The notes beneath the pieces were generated by a model, which was not told the origin of the DNA, ran no database searches, and saw only the letters and a program-made list of their open reading frames with translations. Positions 8,418 to 14,500 of a stretch of 15,817 nt of DNA are shown here, in pieces; position 1 is the stretch's first letter; every line of letters begins with the position of its first letter. Origin of the DNA: Chrysochromulina tobinii (taxonomy: Eukaryota; Haptophyta; Prymnesiales; Chrysochromulinaceae). The stretch covers positions 1-15,817 of the forward strand of contig JWZX01002825.1 in NCBI GenBank assembly GCA_001275005.1, read 5' to 3'. Both the position numbers and the translations under genes were made by a program.

Positions 8418-8437
8418 GGTAGTTTCATGCAACTACC
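8418..8437. repeat. Perfect 7-bp hairpin
   Basis: GGTAGTT at 8418-8424 pairs exactly with AACTACC at 8431-8437 around the loop TCATGC. It lies 37 bases after the previous hairpin and just before the in-frame stop at 8457 that bounds the giant ORF. Confidence 0.65.
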
Positions 8438-8582
8438 CGCCCAAATCCGGCCTTGTTAATTAGGTCGGCGGGCGCGTCCGGCGGTACCGGTAGAGGGGTA
8501 CGTTGCGTTCGAGATACAGAGGCCACTTCGCGGTGTCCCGATAGATCCGTCGTCCCAGGCCCTGCCTGACAGCCAGTTTGTG

Positions 8583-11500
8583 ATGTTACCTGTCCATAAT
8601 GCTCTCAATCAACCCTCCAACCCCAAGCTCATCATTGGTAGCCCTCGGACCGGGATCATCGGGGAAACCCTAGTGCCTGATGCTCCTCACGAACCTGCAG
8701 TACCCCGCAGCCCTACGCCCTCGACCAAGCCCAACGACCTGCACCTCGTCTACAACCAGCCCGGGCACAAGAAGAAGCCCACCAACGAGAGCTTTCCGAC
8801 GCACCCTTCACCACCGCGCGCGACGAAGAACTCACCGCACACGACGATCCCGACGACGCAAGCCGCGGCCGCAGCAACACCGCAGGCGGCAAAGCTGGCA
8901 AGCATCGCCGCGAAGTCGCACGGCGAGCGCACGCGCACGCGCATCACGCGCAGCGCCACCTCACCGAGCACGGCCATCAACGCCACCAAGTCGCGCGCGA
9001 CTCCGAAGCCGACTACGGTCGACAAGATGCGCGCTGCGGACATCTCCGCAGCGCAGCAAGCGAAGAAGGCCGAGATCGCCACGAAATCGCGCGACACAAA
9101 GACGAGCACGACCAGGGCGCGCAACACCGCCGGTACGACCACCGCCACCGACGCCACCAAGTCGCGCGCGCGCCGACTGGCACCCTGGACCACCAGCACC
9201 GCAACTGACACGCGCGTCGCAGACGTCTTCTCCGGCACAGTCGCAAAAGTGCCCGCCGACAACTCATGCATGCTCCACGCGCTCAAGCTGGGCGACGCAG
9301 CGAAATTGCGCGAGCTACTCACGACCTGGCTCAGGGCCAACCCGAACCACCCACTTTTCGGCGCCACCCTCGCCGAGCATGTGTCAGCCGACACGGGCGA
9401 ACCGTGGCCGGAGTACTGTACCCGCATGCAGCATGCGCATACTTGGGGCGGAATCCCCGAGCTCGTCGCAGCCGCACAGGTACACAGCGTAGGCATCCGT
9501 GTCTTCGAGGACGTCGGGCGTGGACATTTCCATCTCAAGGCCATCTTCGGCCAGGAGTTCATCGTCCGCGACGCCCGCACCGCGCCGATCGACATCGTAT
9601 GCGGGTCAAGCCACTACGACTCCCTGATCGGCGCGCGACCCCTGAAGCCATGGGAGCACAAGACCAAGCAGATCGACAAGTTGACGACGTCCGCGCCGCA
9701 CGAGCTCGAGGAGACCGTCGTGTCGGCCGCGCCCAAGGAGCCGGCAACGCTCGCGCCGCGCGAGCTCGAGAAGACCGCCGTGTCGGCCGCGCCCAAGGAG
9801 CCGAAGGCGACCATGAGCGAAATCGCGCACTCGGAACTGGACCCCGCGACGGAGGTGGCCGTGCTGGAACGCCTCGAGCAGCAGCGCCGCTCGTCGCCGC
9901 TCGACTTGCAAGCACTCCTTGCCCACCCGGATCCCCTCCCGATGCTTGGAGAGCACCTCTACCAACTCATCGAGTGCCACGACGTGAGGCTACCTGGCAA
10001 GATCACGGGCATGCTGCTTGATGGGCTGTCTTTGGACGAGCTGCATTCGCTACTCGCGAGCGCGCCCCCTAGAGATGCAGCCGCCGCGCTTGCCGAATGG
10101 GTCGACACCGCCCAGCAGACCTTACGTGAGGCCGCTGAGATTCTCGCCGCCACTGAGCCGAAGGAGCCGACGGTGCCCGCTCCGCCCGAGCTCGAGAAGC
10201 TCGACTTGCCGACTGAGCCCGAAAAGCACGACACGATGGCCGAGAACCTGGCGCCCGACACGCCCAAGAAGATCAGGAGGATGCGGTCTGTCGGGCAGAG
10301 GCGACGCCGCGCGCACCGAAAGCGGGATACGCGCAGGGCACGCGATCGCCGCCAGAAGCTTAAGGCGCGCGAGGAACTTGCCGCGCGCGAGAGCAAGGCG
10401 CGCGAAGAGCTTGCCACGCGCGAAGAGCCCGCGAAGTCCGAAGTACGTCAAGCCCGTGAGCAACACGAGGCATGGAAGAGGCGCGACGAGATGCGCGAGT
10501 TCAACAAGGAATTCGCGCTGCCCGAACCCTGGCCGAGGCCGGAAGTTTGCGAATGGAAGCCTATCTTCGTGACGAGGGAAGTCAGCAGGATGCAGGCGAA
10601 CGATGAGCGGGCGACCCACGTGCGACTCCTGTTCACTGCCACTAGCACTCCCACGCCATCCCTACTCGGCATCGCACTGTACGCATCCATTTTGCACCCG
10701 ACGCCGCATGCGCCCTACCTACGAGGGGCAGCCCCGAGAGTGTTCGGCAAGGCCACGCCGAAGGCGAAGACCGATGAGGAGAAAGATGCGGAGTCGGCAG
10801 GCAACCCGAAACCCTACTTTCCCCCCAACTCGGTGAGCGCACGCCACATTCGCCGCTCACCAGTGGGGCACCGGGGCACCGTCGGTGGCAGCCCCAAGGA
10901 ACGTCATCATCAGATCGTAGTCGCCATCAAATCCCATCGGTGCAAGCATACGATGGTCGTTATCCCGCGATCCAGCCGAAGCCCTTGGCACTACGTGTCC
11001 CAGCAACGCCTGCTACGCCTACAACGCCGTAAGCCTGCTGGCCCAATCGAAGCCAAGTGCCACGAACAGCCGCTACAATCGCGACGCCGCCGCCTCCGCG
11101 AAGGCCGCAGGACCTCGAGAAGGCAGCGCGCTTGCGCCGAGGCCCCCTGCATCCGGCCCCGCACCGCAACGTGCAGTACTACCTGCTCCCCGACCAGCCG
11201 CCGCACCACGACCTACGCGGCGCTCTGCGCGACGATCGCCCCAATGAGCGGCATGACAGTCCAACTATCCATCGCTCTCTGGGACACTCCGGCGCCGATC
11301 ACAGCTACGAGGGTTGCCCCCATGCACCACGACGCCACCCACGCCGCTGGCCCCACGACGCCCCAGGCGACTGTTGTCGTGCTCGAAGGTGTACCGCCCC
11401 CGATCGCAGTGCCCGCTGTCGTGCCCGGATTGCCCGTAGCGCCGCCCCCGGTCGGCATGAGCCTGCGCCTCCGAGGCTCTGGTCGCCACCGCACCCCGAC

Positions 11501-14500
11501 ACCAGAGCCCACGCAGGCACAGCCCGTGGTCGACCCCTCGGGCGTACCAGCTGGCCCTGACCACGGAGACTGCCCCCCACCCCACTTCGGCCTCGGCACG
11601 ATCTGTGGAGCCCTGCAGATGACTTACTCCCTCGCGCACCTCACGACCGACAGCAACTGTCCGCAAAGAGGGACCTCTGTACGGCATGGCGCCGGCCTCG
11701 AGTGCCTCTCGGACCACAACTATGAGGCAGCATTCAGTCACCTCGTTAACTACTCAGGGTGCCTGCCGGACGAGCCACGGATCGTCCCCGAACTTGCACA
11801 CCACCCACGGATCGCCGCAATACTGCGCGCACTCGACGTCGGCGGCGTCCACTCCCTTCCCACGCGAGCGCCGGAGGCTGATCAGAGACGACCTCGGCCC
11901 GCCGCACTACCCACATGCAGCATAGCCGCCATAGTCCATACCAAGTGGGCCGACCCGATCTGCACCAGCCGCCCCTCCGTGGACCCAGACTACCCGGTCG
12001 TCGCCGCCAGAAGCGACGTGCGCTACATTGTTGAGGAGGGCGACGCTCCGTTCCACCGCACAGCCGAGCTGTACGTTATCTGCAAGGCTCTGGCGGAGGC
12101 TCTCGTCACCTCGACCGCACTCGAGAAACTGCTACTCCTGCCCCTGCTGTACCCCGGCTACGCACATGCGCACCTGCCTTTCCCGAACCACCCGAAAAGG
12201 TTCTTGGGGCTCGATGTCATCGGCGAAGGCTTCCGCCGCGTCCTCCTGATCCCCCCCGTTGGCCCGGAGGGCTGGCTCAACAGACTTCACGGCATGGCAA
12301 AGGCTTTCCACATTACCTTCGAGTATGCGGCGATCAGCCACCGGCGTACTACCGTCAGCTTCGGGTGCAAAAGGTCCCTCTTCTCGTTCGAACAGGATGC
12401 AGTACGACCACTCCTCCTCGGCGACGTCGAGGAGTACATGCTTGGCTTCGACTCTCGCATCATGATGCCGCGAGGCGGGTGGTGCATCGAAGGCTATGGC
12501 CCCTCATACCGTGCCCGCCTTGAACACGCAGCTTTCCGCATCTATTGCATGGCTCTCAACGCCCTTGCAGACGACGAGTCGTTGATCGGTGGCATTATGC
12601 GCCGCTGCCACACCTGGAGATTCTCAACGCCTTTCCATCCCTACGTTCCGTACATGATACCCGATTCACATCTTGAGTCCACTTTCGACCCGACGAAGAT
12701 CGACCTCTGGATTCGCCACCATGTACGACAGCATCTGGTCATCGATTGCCGAGAGCGCGACGCTCCTCAAGCCGACGGAGGTGACCCCATTATCGTACTC
12801 CAGGTCGAGCAAGACGTGCTCGTCATCGACGACTTGCTCGCCGCCGCACGGTCGCCCCTGCTCCGTTTCGTACTCAACTCGCCGACGATCGCCAAGATAA
12901 CGGGCTACTCCGCCGCCGTGCAGAAGACACTCGCAGCCATTTTTGACAAGGCCGACGACTGGAGCGTGCATTGGTTCGACATCAGCGAATTCATACCCTT
13001 CATCGCCGACACCTCCCTCATCATCCTACTCGATGTCGTCGGCAATAGCCACCCGATCTCCCTTACCACGGAGATGATGGGGTGCGGTACGCTCTGGTGG
13101 GAAAGGGGCCCAAATCGTCTTGGCCGCGACCCCCTGTTCGTCACTGCCCTGCTAAGCGACCTCCTCTACTTCCTTAGCAACGAGGAACCCCGCTACCTGG
13201 CCGCATTCGAGGTTGGCCGCCCGAACCCTAAGGCTTACCCGATCAACAAACTCGACGACTATGAACGCTTCTACAGGGGGGGCGACAGGTCGCCGCACCA
13301 CAGCAGGTGCGGGTGTTTCCATTGCAAACGACGCGCGCCCAGCGCCTACCACTGCAACCTCGACGGTACCGTCTCGGAGTTTGCAACCCCACCGCCCTAC
13401 AACATACGGCACGACATGTGCCTGTGCCTCTGCGATCGTAACTTCCACACATGCACGTGCAACTCTCGCCTCTCTGGCACCTCATTCATGCGAAATGTAC
13501 GACGTACGAGCCCGGCAGTGCTCGCAGATGATCGCACCCCCCCTAGCGTCACGCCCCTCACTCACCGCCGCTGCAGCCTGCCGACCCTGGTCTGCGGTCT
13601 CAACCTCCACCTCGACGACACCACCACGAGTGGCTACCGGGGCGTCGAATGGTGCGACACATCGTCCCGCTACCTCGCGACACTCGACTCGCGCCCACTC
13701 GGCGCCTTCCGCACCGCTGTCGAGGCGGCTCTCAGAATCGCCCGAGAGACAGCCACGCCCCACCTCATCGCCCTCAACGCCGACGTCCTCGAGGTCATCC
13801 TTCGATTCATGCCCGGCGTCACTGTCCTCTACAAATCATCCCGCGCGCTGCGACAGGCCTTACGGCCTGCGTGCTACGCAATATACCTCGACAGGTGCCT
13901 CCGTGATTGGTTCCTACGCCCAAAGCCGGACCAGCCTACCTCCTTTGATCAGCACACGCCCGGCAACTTCGAACGTGTCGAGTTCGCCACGTTCTCCCTG
14001 CCCATCGCGGAGAGCACCCGCTGCATCCACCCCGCGCTGAGTATCGTCGCACCCGCCGACGGCGTATTCGCTTGGGCTAGCCCGAATACCCTCTCCTCCA
14101 GGGTGTCACAACAGTTCCTATTCGACGACGCGCGTAACCCTTACCTCTTAACGGAGCTGAGCCTCGACTGGATCAACGCATTCGCCCCGGACTGGCGGAC
14201 ACATATCGATACCACGCCCCGGCGCAGCAGTGGTAACCACGAAGATGTTGTCGGCTCCATCCTCGTTGCTATTCGATTTGTCAAGTATGCCGGCCACATC
14301 ATCGTCCGCGCCCTTGTCCGTACGCGCATGAGGGACCACTTCCACATCGGTCGTGACGCCACGCACGGTAACCCCATTTCGCTGTGCGCCTCGTCCAACT
14401 ACCATGGCAACCTTGTGCTCATCGACAAGGTCGGCAGCCTTCGCCTTCAGCCGCACTATGCGTACACCTGCTTCTCATGCTGGAGCGACGTTGTCGGCCT

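Larger units (their letters stand above)
8277..8582. other. Non-coding or leader stretch between pol stop and giant ORF
   Basis: About 300 bp with no convincing gene. It holds GAGCTC at 8278-8283 and again at 8296-8301 (self-complementary, could pair around a 12-nt loop), the purine run at 8302-8308, and two perfect hairpins described separately. The frame of the downstream giant ORF has a TAA at 8457-8459 and is open from 8460, so 8460-8582 reads as protein without an ATG. No TATA box or polyadenylation signal stands out. Confidence 0.6.

Noticed and set aside
8302-8459. A 3' LTR starting TGATGATACG at 8309 after the purine run
   Set aside because: No second LTR copy, no clear CA end, no target-site duplication and no polyadenylation signal in the window; kept only as a remark.
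13755-13875. LNADVLEVILRFM and following residues look somewhat like an F-box
   Set aside because: The similarity is limited to a generic amphipathic helix pattern; key F-box residues are not clear.
13213-14040. 275-codon plus-strand frame and other frames of 150-280 codons over 8680-15200 on both strands
   Set aside because: They overlap the giant frame, show Ser/Thr/Arg/Pro-biased text typical of out-of-frame GC-rich sequence, and have no recognisable motifs.
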